A DNA stretch of 64,000 nucleotides. Origin: Anaerosolibacter carboniphilus (lineage in GTDB: Bacteria > Bacillota > Clostridia > Peptostreptococcales > Thermotaleaceae). Shown one piece after another: positions 42,359 through 53,437 of the stretch; positions within the stretch are counted from its first letter, which is position 1, and the number at the start of each line of letters is the position of its first letter. The stretch lies in assembly GCF_014205875.1 (NCBI RefSeq), contig NZ_JACHEN010000029.1, positions 1 through 64,000 on the forward strand. Reading direction: 5' to 3'. The notes beneath the pieces are model-generated. The model ran no database searches. It was not told the DNA's origin and saw only the letters and a list, made by a program, of their open reading frames with translations. Both the position numbers and the translations under genes were made by a program.

Positions 42359-44341
42359 ATGAAAAAAGGGAGAGGCCATTATTTTTCGATCCTTCAAAAA
42401 ATAGGCCAGTCCTTAATGATTCCTGTATCTGTTCTGCCTGCTGCTGGATTGCTCGTGGCATTGGGGAGGATGATACAAAATATATCTCAAGTAGCCGCAG
42501 GAACGCAGAGCAAGTTGTTTTTTGGATTTGGTCAAATTCTGTACAGCGGTGGGATGGCCATCTTTGAACAACTGCCAGTCGTATTTGCGGTAGGGGTTGC
42601 CATTGGATTTACAAGTGGCGCAGGTGTGGCTGCATTGTCATCTGTAGTCGGATATTTTACCATATTGAATGTAATCAGCGTTTTAGGGGAAATCCGACAA
42701 TTAGGATTTGAAATGAATACAGGTGTTTTTGGCGGAATTATGATAGGCCTAGTAACTGCGAGGATTTATAATAAATACTCTGAAACAAAATTTCATCCTA
42801 TATTTGGATTTTTCTCAGGCAAAAGATTGGTGCCAATCATTACCGCCGTGGCAGCGATTGGTATGGGTCTATGCTTTGGATTTATATGGCCTCCAATACA
42901 AGAACGGATAAGGGAATTTGGTATCTACATAACCAGTTCTTCACTGGGACCTGCATTTTATGCAGCTGGGAAAAGACTGCTGATTCCTGTTGGATTACAT
43001 CACGTTTACTACCCTCCCTTTCTATTTGAATTTGGTGAATTCATTACGAATACTGGTCAAATACTGCACGGGGAGAGTCCAAGATATTTTGCCGGAGACC
43101 CTGCAGCAGGCAAATTTATGGCCTCGGAGTTTCCAATTATGTTGTTCGGATTACCTGCTGCTGCCCTTGCTATGGTTCTTCGGGCAGACAAAAATAAAAG
43201 AAGAGTTATCTCTGGAATCATGCTTTCAGCAGCCCTGACTTCGATGATTACTGGAATTACTGAGCCCATAGAATTTACATTTATTTTTGTAGGCCCAATG
43301 CTGTATGTATTTCATGTAGGGGCTGCCTTTCTATCGGGTGTATTGACTAATTATTTCAATGTACGATTAGGGTACACATTTTCAGCATCTTTGATCGATT
43401 ATATTGTGGGATTTTATAATCAAGAAAACAGTATTTACTTATTCTTAGTGATTGGACCTATTATAGGGATTCTTTACTTTACGGTATTCTATTGGTTGAT
43501 AGGAGCTTTGAACATTAAAACCCTCGGGAGAGAGGGCGAAGAGCAGCAAGAGATTTTTATGACGCCTGCTTCAGAAAAAGCCGTTGAAGTATTAAAAGCA
43601 TTGGGTGATGTAGAAAATATTCAACATATTGATGCGTGCATCACGAGATTAAGACTTGCAGTCCAAGATTTTGACAAGGTGGATCAGAATAGATTGAGAC
43701 AGCTTGGTGCAGCAGGCATATTTCATGCAGGAAGTGGTAACTTTCAAGCAATATTTGGAACAGAAGCAGATATGCTCAGAGATCAAATAAAAAGTATAAT
43801 AGGAAAGCACAGATATGATCAAGTTGAAGAAAGCTCTGATATGGATGTTGAAGTAAATAGACTTAAGGGAGAAAAAAGAGAACAGCAGCATGTTCTGATT
43901 TATGCGCCAATTTCAGGTGAAATTATGCAACTTGAAGAAGTGCCAGATGATTTATTTGCAGAAAAAATCATTGGGGACGGGATTGCGATCTATCCTTCTG
44001 ATCATGTTGTCTGCTCTCCTGTGAATGGCGAGGTTATTCAATTGTTTCGGACAAATCATGCAATAGGAATACTATCGGAAGAAGGTGTAGAGATATTAAT
44101 TCATATCGGGATTGATACAGTAAAAATGAATGGAGAGGGATTTCAAGTATCTGTATCCCAAGGAGACAAAGTAAGAATAGGTGATCATTTAATGACCTTT
44201 GATCCCACATGCATTCAAAAAAAAGCAAAGTCTATCATAACACCCATTATTATCATAAATAATGATGATTTTAATGGAATACAAGTATTAAAAGAAGGAA
44301 AGATCAAAACAAAAGATGAATTGCTAAAGATACATTTATAA
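42359..44341 (+). CDS. PTS EIICBA, glucose/N-acetylglucosamine family (first copy)
   Basis: 660 residues with domains in the order IIC (1-390; [32 protein letters not shown]), IIB (about 400-475; phosphocysteine in DACITRLRL) and IIA (about 505-640; phosphohistidine in ILIHIGIDTVKM). Imports and phosphorylates a hexose. It lies 112 bases behind the antiterminator gene; a weak AAACGA/TCGTTT hairpin stands in that gap but I see no RAT there, so it is probably in the antiterminator transcript. About as divergent from the second copy as paralogues with different sugars would be. Confidence 0.88.
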   Translation: MKKGRGHYFSILQKIGQSLMIPVSVLPAAGLLVALGRMIQNISQVAAGTQSKLFFGFGQILYSGGMAIFEQLPVVFAVGVAIGFTSGAGVAALSSVVGYFTILNVISVLGEIRQLGFEMNTGVFGGIMIGLVTARIYNKYSETKFHPIFGFFSGKRLVPIITAVAAIGMGLCFGFIWPPIQERIREFGIYITSSSLGPAFYAAGKRLLIPVGLHHVYYPPFLFEFGEFITNTGQILHGESPRYFAGDPAAGKFMASEFPIMLFGLPAAALAMVLRADKNKRRVISGIMLSAALTSMITGITEPIEFTFIFVGPMLYVFHVGAAFLSGVLTNYFNVRLGYTFSASLIDYIVGFYNQENSIYLFLVIGPIIGILYFTVFYWLIGALNIKTLGREGEEQQEIFMTPASEKAVEVLKALGDVENIQHIDACITRLRLAVQDFDKVDQNRLRQLGAAGIFHAGSGNFQAIFGTEADMLRDQIKSIIGKHRYDQVEESSDMDVEVNRLKGEKREQQHVLIYAPISGEIMQLEEVPDDLFAEKIIGDGIAIYPSDHVVCSPVNGEVIQLFRTNHAIGILSEEGVEILIHIGIDTVKMNGEGFQVSVSQGDKVRIGDHLMTFDPTCIQKKAKSIITPIIIINNDDFNGIQVLKEGKIKTKDELLKIHL

Positions 44342-44546
44342 ATATACTCAAAGAATTTTCTTAAGCGATTACTAGAGCAGTAAGCCATAAGCCTACGCTT
44401 ATCACATAAAGTATATTTGTGTAGGGGTGGACGACTCTGTCCGCCCATTGGGCTGAATTTTCTACAGAACGAAAGGGTATTCGTTCTAAAAAAGTAGGTT
44501 TCTTAGTCGTATATTCATATTGCATGTAGAAAAAAGAAGAAAAATG
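44342..44546 (+). other. Intergenic region with two hairpins, no gene
   Basis: GGGTGGAC/GTCCGCCC (about 44424-44445) and AGAACGAA/TTCGTTCT (about 44465-44488, then a few A) are the only structures; either could end the first EIICBA transcript, though neither has a T-run. Confidence 0.4.
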
Positions 44547-44575
44547 TTGAATGTGAAAACGTTTTATGTTAATAT
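44547..44575 (+). promoter_or_regulatory. Promoter of the second EIICBA gene with a cre site
   Basis: TTGAAT (44547-44552), 17-bp spacer, TAATAT (44570-44575). The spacer holds TGAAAACGTTTTAT (44554-44567), matching the CcpA cre consensus TGAAARCGYTTWCW at all but one position. CcpA with HPr-Ser-P would block this promoter. Confidence 0.65.
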
Positions 44576-44596
44576 AATTTTAAATTACTAAAAAAT

Positions 44597-44698
44597 GATA
44601 CTACGTGTTACTGATACGATCAGGCATGAGTGAAAGATGTGTTGAGATAGTATATCTCTATTTCAACCGTCTTTGCTCATGCCTTTTTTCGTAGTATC
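44597..44698 (+). promoter_or_regulatory. RAT antiterminator overlapping an intrinsic terminator (LicT-type control)
   Basis: TGTTACTGAT-ACG-ATCAGGCA (44606-44626) matches the RAT core TGTTACTG...CAGGCA. Its 3' part, GGCATGAG (44623-44630), is also the left arm of a terminator with CTCATGCC (44676-44683) and six T. The two structures are mutually exclusive. An outer 9-bp helix, GATACTACG (44597-44605) with CGTAGTATC (44690-44698), encloses both. Confidence 0.85.
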
Positions 44699-44721
44699 GT
44701 ACAAGAAAAGGAGAGATCAAT

Positions 44722-46734
44722 ATGTTTAAAAAAGCATTTGGAGTTTTACAACAAGTTGGTAAAGCCCTCATGTTACCGGTAGCCATATTGCCAGCTGCTG
44801 GACTACTGCTGGCCTTTGGTAACGCGTTCCAGAATCCAGCACTGTTGGAAAAAATACCATCATTAGGTGCAGCTTGGATCCAATTGGTTGCAAGAGTGAT
44901 GGAACAATCCGGTGGTATTGTCTTCGCAAATCTTCCCTTATTGTTTGCTGTGGGTGTAGCTGTAGGATTGGCTGGAGGAGAAGGGGTAGCAGGATTGGCT
45001 GCCATTGTAGGGTACTTGGTAATGAACGTAACAATGGGTATCATTGCCAACGTTACGCCAGATTTATTGGGTACGAGTCCGGCTTATACCAGTGCATTAG
45101 GCATTCCAACACTTCAAACGGGCGTGTTTGGTGGTATTATCATAGGGGTACTGGCTGCATCTCTATATAAGAAGTACTATAACATTGAGCTTCCGCCATA
45201 TCTAGGATTCTTTGCAGGCAAGCGCTTTGTTCCAATTATTACGGCTGTTTCTTCTCTTGGATTAGGGATTGCCATGACTTTTGTTTGGCCCCCGATTCAA
45301 AGTGGTTTAAACGCATTTTCCTATGGAATGATTGATGCAAATAAAACTTTAGCAGCATTTATATTTGGAGTCATCGAACGTTCATTAATTCCATTTGGAT
45401 TACACCATATCTTCTATAATCCGTTCTGGTATGAATTTGGTGAATATGTAAATAAAGCAGGAGAATTAGTTCGTGGGGATCAAAGTATTTTCTTTGCTCA
45501 GTTAAAGGATAATGTTCCATTTACTGCGGGTACTTTTATGACTGGTAAATTCCCATTTATGATGTTTGGTTTACCGGCAGCCGCCTTGGCTATGTATCAT
45601 GAAGCCCATGAAGATAAGAAAAAGTACGTTGCAGGGATTATGATGTCTGCGGCATTGACATCATTCTTGACAGGGATTACAGAACCGATAGAATTTACTT
45701 TCTTGTTCGTGGCACCAGCACTATTTGCAGTGCATGCGGTGTTTGCAGGATTATCATTTATGACCATGCATATTTTAAATGTAAAGATTGGTATGACATT
45801 CTCTGGCGGTGTGATTGACTATTTACTGTTCGGAGTATTGCCAAACCGAACAGCTTGGTGGTTGGTTATTCCAGTAGGATTACTATTCTCCGCGATTTAT
45901 TATTTTGGATTCCGCTTTGCCATTAGAAAATGGAATATTAAAACACCTGGACGTGACGATAGTGAAACAGAAGTGAATAATGGTGGTGTAATAGCAGGAG
46001 AACTGGCAATAGGCGTTTTAGAAGCGTTGGGAGGAAAAGCAAATATTCGAAATCTGGATGCATGCATTACTCGCCTTCGTATAAGCGTGAAAGATGTTAA
46101 AAAAGTAGATAAAGGACGACTTAAGAATCTAGGTGCTTCTGGGGTGCTTGAAGTTGGCGACAATGTACAAGCTATCTTCGGACCAAAGTCAGATCAATTA
46201 AAGACACAGATCAAAGAAATAATGGATGGTAATGTACCGTCAGAAATGATAGCATCGCAAAAAATCAATGAAATTACAGGAAAAGATGATGTGGTGATTC
46301 CTGTGAGTGGAAAGATATTACAGCTAGAGGAAGTGCCAGACCAGGTCTTTTCAAAGAAAATGATGGGAGACGGTTTTGCAATTGATCCAATAAATGGTGA
46401 AGTAGTTTCACCTGTGAACGGGAAGGTGACTACTTTATTCCCAACAAAACATGCTGTAGGTATTGTAGCTGAGAATGGTCTTGAGATCTTAATCCACTTT
46501 GGAATTGATACCGTTAATTTAAAAGGAAAGGGATTTGAAGCCCTTGTAAAGCAAGGAGACAGCGTAAAAGTGGGACAGCCTATTTTACGTGTAGATTTAA
46601 ACACAGTAAAAGAACAAGCAACTTCCATCATTACACCGATCATTTTTACAAACCTATCAGAAGGTCAAAGTGTGTCCTTTGAGATGGGGAGTCAGGTAAA
46701 ATCAGGTGAAAGAGATAGGGTAACAATTAAATAG
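44722..46734 (+). CDS. PTS EIICBA, glucose/N-acetylglucosamine family (second copy)
   Basis: 670 residues: IIC (1-400; [34 protein letters not shown]), IIB (about 420-500; [11 protein letters not shown] with the phosphocysteine) and IIA (about 530-650; [17 protein letters not shown] with the phosphohistidine). Controlled by the RAT/terminator and cre site directly upstream, therefore probably induced through the LicT-like protein and subject to catabolite repression. It leads into ptsH, ptsI and pfkA, so it is likely a main glucose or related hexose permease. Strong AAAGGAGAG precedes the ATG. Confidence 0.9.
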   Translation: MFKKAFGVLQQVGKALMLPVAILPAAGLLLAFGNAFQNPALLEKIPSLGAAWIQLVARVMEQSGGIVFANLPLLFAVGVAVGLAGGEGVAGLAAIVGYLVMNVTMGIIANVTPDLLGTSPAYTSALGIPTLQTGVFGGIIIGVLAASLYKKYYNIELPPYLGFFAGKRFVPIITAVSSLGLGIAMTFVWPPIQSGLNAFSYGMIDANKTLAAFIFGVIERSLIPFGLHHIFYNPFWYEFGEYVNKAGELVRGDQSIFFAQLKDNVPFTAGTFMTGKFPFMMFGLPAAALAMYHEAHEDKKKYVAGIMMSAALTSFLTGITEPIEFTFLFVAPALFAVHAVFAGLSFMTMHILNVKIGMTFSGGVIDYLLFGVLPNRTAWWLVIPVGLLFSAIYYFGFRFAIRKWNIKTPGRDDSETEVNNGGVIAGELAIGVLEALGGKANIRNLDACITRLRISVKDVKKVDKGRLKNLGASGVLEVGDNVQAIFGPKSDQLKTQIKEIMDGNVPSEMIASQKINEITGKDDVVIPVSGKILQLEEVPDQVFSKKMMGDGFAIDPINGEVVSPVNGKVTTLFPTKHAVGIVAENGLEILIHFGIDTVNLKGKGFEALVKQGDSVKVGQPILRVDLNTVKEQATSIITPIIFTNLSEGQSVSFEMGSQVKSGERDRVTIK

Positions 46735-46855
46735 TCATCGATTATAAAATAAAAATCAGGCTTCTGTTCGATGGATGCATATCTGGCTAAGTTATTCATC
46801 CTCGGGCAGAGGCTTCATTCCTAAAAACTTTAAAACAATTGAGGAGGAAATGAAC

Positions 46856-47116
46856 ATGGAAAAAATTGTAAAAATATTGAACGAAACAGGATTGCATGCA
46901 AGACCTGCATCCTTATTGGTAAAAGCAGCGACTCCTTTTTCTTCAGAAATCACAATAGAATTCAAGGATAATGTCTTTATTGCAAAATCTATCATGAGTA
47001 TTTTAAGTGCTGGTCTGCAAAAAGGAGACGAGATTAAAATTGTTGCAAAAGGTTCAGATGAGAAGGAAGCAGTCGAAGCATTAGCAGACCTTATTAACTC
47101 AAAATTTGGCGAATAA
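46856..47116 (+). CDS. ptsH: Phosphocarrier protein HPr
   Basis: 86 residues. The EI phosphorylation site is His15 in GLHARPAS and the HPr-kinase site is the Ser in AKSIMSILS (position 46), so it serves transport and CcpA signalling. The start is ATG 46856, 8 bases after AGGAGG. Immediately followed by ptsI. A second HPr (58727) is about 81 percent identical by my count (70 of 86). Confidence 0.92.
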   Translation: MEKIVKILNETGLHARPASLLVKAATPFSSEITIEFKDNVFIAKSIMSILSAGLQKGDEIKIVAKGSDEKEAVEALADLINSKFGE

Positions 47117-47132
47117 TAAGGAGGTTTCAAAT

Positions 47133-48842
47133 ATGATCATGGGAACAGGAGCTTCTCCGGGTATTGCCTTAGGAAAAGCATTGATTATAAAGGACGAACC
47201 TTTGAGAATAGAAAAGGAAACAATGATAAATGTAGAAGCAGAGAAGGAAAAACTACTCGAAGCTTTGGAAGTTTCAAAATTAGAAATAACGAAGATCAGA
47301 AACAAAGTAGTTCACGAAATAGGTGAGGAGAAAGCATCCATTTTTGATGCTCATAAAATGATCTTGGAAGATCCTGAGTTCATCGGAAATATTATTAGTA
47401 AGATTGAATCAGAAAAACTGAATGCTGCCTATGCGTTGAAACAAATTGCTGAGGAGTTCATCACTATTTTTGAGGCGATGGACAATGCCTATATGAAAGA
47501 GAGAGCAGCGGATATTAGAGATGTATCTGACCGGGTTCTGAGGAATATTACAGGACAGAAAATGATTGACCTGTCAATGCTTGAAGAGGATGTAATCTTG
47601 ATTGCCCACGATTTAACCCCTTCAGATACGGCCACCATGAATAAGGAAAAAGTATTAGGTTTTCTTACGAATGTTGGAGGGAGAACATCCCATACGGCTA
47701 TTATGGCCAGGACCCTTGAAATACCAGCAGTAGTTGGTTTGAAGGACATTACAGAAAAGTTAGTATCCCAAGATTTTGTCATCCTCAATGGAGAAACAGG
47801 AGAGATCATGGTCAATCCATCGGAAGAAGAAGTCAGACGATACAAAGAATTGAAATTAGCCTTTGAAAAAGAGAGAGCGGCTTTAGATGCAGTAAAAGGG
47901 AAAGAGAGCATGACAACAGACGGCAGAAAGGTGGAACTTGCAGGGAATATAGGTACACCTCAGGATATTGGCGGTCTACAAAAGAATGATGCAGAGGGTG
48001 TAGGTTTATTTAGAACAGAATTTATCTATATGAACAAAGATGCGCTTCCTAGTGAAGAAGAACAATTCGGTGCATACAAAGAGGTGTTGGAAGCATTGAA
48101 TCCAAAACCTGTGGTGATAAGAACCTTAGATATCGGAGGCGACAAGAAACTTTCTTATCTTAAGATTGATGAAGAGATGAACCCATTCTTAGGATATCGG
48201 GCGATTCGTTTGTGCCTAAATGAACAAGAAATTTTCAAAACACAGTTGAGAGCCTTATTAAGAGCGAGTGTACATGGAAATCTAAAGATCATGTTTCCGA
48301 TGATTTCGAGTTTGGAAGAACTTTTGGAAGCAAAGAGCGCATTGAATAGGGTAAAGGAAGAAATGGATCAAGAGGGTATAATCTATGCTAGCAATATTGA
48401 AATAGGAATGATGATTGAAATTCCTTCTGCTGCAATCATGAGTGATATTTTTGCAAAGCATGTAGACTTTTTTAGCATAGGAACCAATGATTTGATCCAG
48501 TATACTTGTGCAGTAGACAGAATGAATGAAAAAATTAATCATCTTTACCAACCCTTCAATCCAGGCGTGCTAAGATTGATAAAAACAGTTATTAATAACG
48601 GTCACAAGGAAGGAATATGGGTAGGTATGTGCGGTGAAATGGCCGGGGATAAGAAGATGATCCCAATTCTGCTGGGAATGGGGCTTGACGAATTCAGTAT
48701 GAGTCCAACATCTATTTTACCTACAAGGAAACTGATTCAAACACTAACTTATGATGCTGCGAAGAAGCTTGCGGAGGAAGTATTGTCCATGGGCACAGTA
48801 AATGAAATAGAGGCGTACATGGAAAAATTCAATCAAGCATAA
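47133..48842 (+). CDS. ptsI: PTS enzyme I
   Basis: 569 residues. The N-terminal HPr-binding and phosphohistidine domain has GGRTSHTAIMARTLEIPAVVG (active His about residue 188). The C-terminal PEP-binding barrel has GVGLFRTEFIYM, MFPMISSLEEL, FFSIGTNDLIQYT and the active Cys region WVGMCGEMAGD. It transfers phosphate from PEP to HPr. ATG 47133 follows AAGGAGG by 7 bases, 16 bases after ptsH. Confidence 0.94.
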   Translation: MIMGTGASPGIALGKALIIKDEPLRIEKETMINVEAEKEKLLEALEVSKLEITKIRNKVVHEIGEEKASIFDAHKMILEDPEFIGNIISKIESEKLNAAYALKQIAEEFITIFEAMDNAYMKERAADIRDVSDRVLRNITGQKMIDLSMLEEDVILIAHDLTPSDTATMNKEKVLGFLTNVGGRTSHTAIMARTLEIPAVVGLKDITEKLVSQDFVILNGETGEIMVNPSEEEVRRYKELKLAFEKERAALDAVKGKESMTTDGRKVELAGNIGTPQDIGGLQKNDAEGVGLFRTEFIYMNKDALPSEEEQFGAYKEVLEALNPKPVVIRTLDIGGDKKLSYLKIDEEMNPFLGYRAIRLCLNEQEIFKTQLRALLRASVHGNLKIMFPMISSLEELLEAKSALNRVKEEMDQEGIIYASNIEIGMMIEIPSAAIMSDIFAKHVDFFSIGTNDLIQYTCAVDRMNEKINHLYQPFNPGVLRLIKTVINNGHKEGIWVGMCGEMAGDKKMIPILLGMGLDEFSMSPTSILPTRKLIQTLTYDAAKKLAEEVLSMGTVNEIEAYMEKFNQA

Positions 48843-48860
48843 TATGGAAACAGGCCATAG

Positions 48861-49892
<1,032 letters not shown>

Positions 49893-49939
49893 GGAAAGCT
49901 GTTAGCAGAAGGGTTTCGATTCCCATCACATCCACTAAT

Positions 49940-49982
49940 TAAACCTAAGGCTGTATTAAAGAAATACAGTCTTAGGTTTATT
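49940..49982 (+). terminator. Terminator behind pfkA
   Basis: TAAACCTAAG-g-CTGTATT pairs with AATACAG-t-CTTAGGTTTA, then TTATG. Long, nearly perfect stem. Confidence 0.8.
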
Positions 49983-50055
49983 ATGATTTTAGAATAAGGT
50001 GGGTGAATCTTATTCTTGATATGGAGATAAGAGAGTTCCTTTATTCCTTTCATTG

Positions 50056-50218
50056 ATATCTAGGAAATTATGGTCTTCAATTTCCTAGATATGGGGTGTG
50101 CAGAGAGGATTTTCCCCTTTGCCGTATTAAGGAAGGTCCTCAGGAAGCTGCTTTGCAGCCGTCGAAGGAAACCTAGGGTTTCCTAGCGAAAACAAATTGC
50201 CGATAGGCAACTTTGTTC
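50056..50218 (+). repeat. Multi-hairpin intergenic repeat, copy 3
   Basis: 163 bp, 162 identical to copy 2 at 19645; the single difference (A for G at 50106) weakens the second stem. It lies about 75 bases after the pfkA terminator and 30 bases before the promoter of the sigma-54 activator. Confidence 0.92.
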
Positions 50219-50248
50219 ATTGGGGTGAATTTCCCAATATGGAAGCGA

Positions 50249-50307
50249 TTGACAAAAAATATGTGTATGTGTATACTTGAACCAACAAAAGTGTATATGA
50301 TGTGTAT
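50249..50307 (+). promoter_or_regulatory. Promoter of the LevR-like activator with GTGTAT repeats
   Basis: TTGACA (50249-50254), 17-bp spacer, TATACT (50272-50277). GTGTAT(A) occurs at 50263, 50269, 50291 and 50302, across the spacer, -10 and leader; the same word is repeated downstream of the gene, suggesting autoregulation. Confidence 0.65.
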
Positions 50308-50362
50308 GCCAAACATTCTATTTAAAGCAAACACTGTATATACATAATAAGGAGGGGGCGAA

Positions 50363-53131
50363 ATGAAAGTTAAAAACCAAAAAATTGAAGATGCAGTGAT
50401 AGAGTGCATTATGAATGAATGTTTGGCTCAAAAAAGCAAGAGAGGGAAAATTGTTGGATGTTCTACAGGTGATATAGCGGAACAATTTGGGATACAACGA
50501 ACAAATGCAAGCAGTATTTTGAACAAGCTTTATACGGAAGGTAAAATATTGAAGATAAAAGGAAAACCAGTATTGTATCTTGTGGATATGGATAAAAAGC
50601 ATGAAAAGAAACTGCTATCTGAAAAATATAGTTTTGACATGCTAGCCGGAAATGAAGGAAGTCTTAAAAAATGCATACAGCAGGCAAAGGCGGCCATGTT
50701 GTATCCACCTCATGGACTACATTCCTTGATTCTCGGGCCGACCGGCGTAGGGAAGACCATGTTCGCAGAATTGATGCACAAATTTGCCATTGAGAATGGT
50801 GTATTCAGCTATGAGGCACCATTTGTATCGTTTAATTGTGCTGATTACTGCTGCAATCCACAGTTATTATTATCTCATTTATTTGGTTCGAAGAAGGGTG
50901 CATTTACAGGAGCGGATAAAGATCGGACTGGCATCGTTGAAAAAGCAAATGGGGGGATTTTATTTTTAGATGAAGTGCATAGGTTGCCGCCAGAAGGGCA
51001 AGAAATGTTATTTTATCTGATAGATAAAGGGATGTATACACCATTAGGAGAGATAGATAATAAGAAAAATGTGGATGTCCTAATTATTTGTGCCACGACA
51101 GAAGATAAAGATAGTGCACTTTTATCAACCTTTACAAGAAGAATCCCCATGACTATAATGATCCCATCATTAAGAGACCGATCTTTGAAGGAGCGATTTG
51201 AGCTAATTCGTGATTTCTTCAGAATGGAATCCAAAAAAATCGGTAAGGAAATTGTTGTTACTTCAGATGTAATCAAAAGCCTACTTTTGTATACTTGTAC
51301 GGGAAATATAGGACAGCTGAAGAGTGATATACAGCTAGGATGCGCAAATGCTTTCTTAAAATGTATTTCTAAAGGGGAGAAAAAGATAAAGGTTCATTCT
51401 GTAGATTTTTCTGAAAATATAAGAAAGGGAATGCTTAATTATAAAAAATATAGAGAGCAGATGGACGAAATCATTAAAGATGACGCAATATTAACATTTA
51501 CTGCAAAAGGTATTGAAACCTTCATCGAAAGTGGAGACTATATGCTTCCAAATAATTTTTACGAAGATATAGAAAAAAGGATACAAGAACTTCAGTCCAG
51601 AGGAATAGAGGACAAGGATATAAATTTAATCATGACCTTTGATATAGAGAATTATTTTAAAAAGTACATACATAAATGTAATACAAATATTAATAAAGAA
51701 GAGCTCTCAAAGGTTGTTGATAACAAAATCATTTCCTTAGTAGAACAATATTTAGAATTTGCATCACAAAAACTGAAAAAAATATTTTCTTCTAAGGTTT
51801 TCTATGGATTATGCCTTCATATAAATGCTAGTTTGCGACGCATTAGAAGCAATAAACCTATCATAAATTACAACCTGGCAGAAATTATTGAAAAATATCC
51901 TGATGAATATGCTGTGGCACTTCACTTTTCTGGGATCATTGAAAAAAAAGAAAATATCCATATTCCCGTGGATGAAGTAGGTTTTATGGCTATGTTTCTG
52001 AGTGAAGACAACATGGATGAGGAAAAGCAGGGCGTAAAACCTGTGGTGATCATCGCAATGCATGGAAAAGCTACGGCTTCATCGATGGCAGAAGTCGTCA
52101 ATAAATTAGTAGGTGGAGACAATACATTCGCATATGATATGAGTTTGGATAAGAATACAAGTACGGCATATGAAGAACTGAGGGATTTGATCAAAGAGAA
52201 TGACAAAGGAGCTGGGATCATGCTCCTTGTGGATATGGGCTCCCTTGGAATGTTTGGAGAAATTATCAGTGAAGAGACTGGAATAGAAATACGAGTAGTG
52301 GATTCAGTTTCTACACCTATGGCTTTAGAGTGTGCAAGGAAGGCGCTAGCGGAAGGATCTATTGATGTCATATATGAGGTGATTAAAAATAGGAGTCCAT
52401 ATATTATCAATTATGGAACAAGTATGTTCCAGGGATTCAATCCTCAAAAGGATAACATCATCATTACAGTGTGTACCACCGGTGAAGGCAGCGCAGTAAA
52501 ATTGAAAAACATGATCGAAGAAAATGTAAACATTGAAAATACAAATGTACAGATTATTCCAATGTCTATCAGCGACAAGAAAAATCTGTATAGGAAAATA
52601 AGTAAACTATCAAAGGATAAAAAAATAATAGCGATTGTTGGAACAATTAATCCAGATATATATGGTATTCCTTATATATCCGTTGCTGAATTATTTATGG
52701 ATCAAAACTACAATAAAATAAGAGAGTTAATAGGCAAAATCGGATGTAGCGATCATTGTGATCAAGTGATGGATGATGAAGAGCTATATGATAGCATCTT
52801 TGATATGATCGAAAAAGAAATAAAGAGCTATGATGTAGAAACATTCAAAAGACTTTTCAAAACTTTCAGGAGCAATATTGAAAAACAGTTAAACTGTGTT
52901 TTGGATAGGGACACATTAGTTGGGTTAATCCTCCATATGTCCTGTGCGTTAGAGCGAATTGTCCGGGATGGCAATACACCACCATGTGAAAGCAGGGATT
53001 TTTTCATAAATAAGTATCCTGAAGCGTTTGGACTTATAAAGAATAATTTAAAAGAAATAGAAGACTATTATAAAATCAAGATTTCTCAGGATGAAGTATG
53101 TTTTATATTGATGATTATAAAAAATGAATAA
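50363..53131 (+). CDS. LevR-family sigma-54 activator with PTS regulation domains
   Basis: 922 residues: N-terminal winged helix (about 10-70), AAA+ sigma-54 interaction domain with Walker A GPTGVGKT (125-132), intact GAFTGA loop (179-184) and Walker B GGILFLDEVHRL (197-208), PRD1 (about 450-560), EIIA-Man-like domain (about 570-690; His in IAMHGKATASSMA), EIIB-Gat-like domain with Cys in TVCTTGEGS (about 700), and a C-terminal PRD2. Phosphorylation by HPr and an EIIB controls activity. A consensus sigma-54 promoter lies in front of the cellobiose PTS operon downstream, its clear target. AAGGAGGGGG precedes the ATG. Confidence 0.93.
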   Translation: MKVKNQKIEDAVIECIMNECLAQKSKRGKIVGCSTGDIAEQFGIQRTNASSILNKLYTEGKILKIKGKPVLYLVDMDKKHEKKLLSEKYSFDMLAGNEGSLKKCIQQAKAAMLYPPHGLHSLILGPTGVGKTMFAELMHKFAIENGVFSYEAPFVSFNCADYCCNPQLLLSHLFGSKKGAFTGADKDRTGIVEKANGGILFLDEVHRLPPEGQEMLFYLIDKGMYTPLGEIDNKKNVDVLIICATTEDKDSALLSTFTRRIPMTIMIPSLRDRSLKERFELIRDFFRMESKKIGKEIVVTSDVIKSLLLYTCTGNIGQLKSDIQLGCANAFLKCISKGEKKIKVHSVDFSENIRKGMLNYKKYREQMDEIIKDDAILTFTAKGIETFIESGDYMLPNNFYEDIEKRIQELQSRGIEDKDINLIMTFDIENYFKKYIHKCNTNINKEELSKVVDNKIISLVEQYLEFASQKLKKIFSSKVFYGLCLHINASLRRIRSNKPIINYNLAEIIEKYPDEYAVALHFSGIIEKKENIHIPVDEVGFMAMFLSEDNMDEEKQGVKPVVIIAMHGKATASSMAEVVNKLVGGDNTFAYDMSLDKNTSTAYEELRDLIKENDKGAGIMLLVDMGSLGMFGEIISEETGIEIRVVDSVSTPMALECARKALAEGSIDVIYEVIKNRSPYIINYGTSMFQGFNPQKDNIIITVCTTGEGSAVKLKNMIEENVNIENTNVQIIPMSISDKKNLYRKISKLSKDKKIIAIVGTINPDIYGIPYISVAELFMDQNYNKIRELIGKIGCSDHCDQVMDDEELYDSIFDMIEKEIKSYDVETFKRLFKTFRSNIEKQLNCVLDRDTLVGLILHMSCALERIVRDGNTPPCESRDFFINKYPEAFGLIKNNLKEIEDYYKIKISQDEVCFILMIIKNE

Positions 53132-53161
53132 AAATTAAAGAAATTTCAGAATTGAATGAAA

Positions 53162-53249
53162 GTGTATAGCGAACAAAATAATGTGTATATAATAACGATC
53201 TATGTGTATAGATTTTCTGAATACAAATAAAATGTGTTTCCCAGTGTAT
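53162..53249 (+). promoter_or_regulatory. GTGTATA direct-repeat array, upstream cluster
   Basis: GTGTATA begins at 53162, 53183 and 53204, exactly 21 bp apart, plus GTGTAT at 53244. Two helical turns place all three on the same face of DNA. It lies about 370-410 bp before the sigma-54 promoter, a distance from which an enhancer-binding protein can act. Confidence 0.6.
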
Positions 53250-53250
53250 G

Positions 53251-53276
53251 AGAGCTAAAAGATTTAGCTCTTTTTC
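53251..53276 (+). terminator. Terminator of the activator gene
   Basis: AGAGCTAAA-AGA-TTTAGCTCT followed by TTTTTCTTTT. Confidence 0.85.
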
Positions 53277-53437
53277 TTTTAATCTAGAAACATCTAGATA
53301 TAAAATAGAATCTATTTTTATTCGCAGGGGTGGATGACATTTCACTTTGTTTCATTCAGAATGACAGAGCTCTGGACTTTCTCAGTGGTTGTCGGGGTCG
53401 TCATAATATATATATTTATAAGGACTCACACTTTAAA

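Noticed and set aside
53277..53437. Possible gene remnant between the activator terminator and the enhancer sites
   Set aside because: All frames are short and no motif is readable; I see only AT-rich DNA with a few short inverted stretches.
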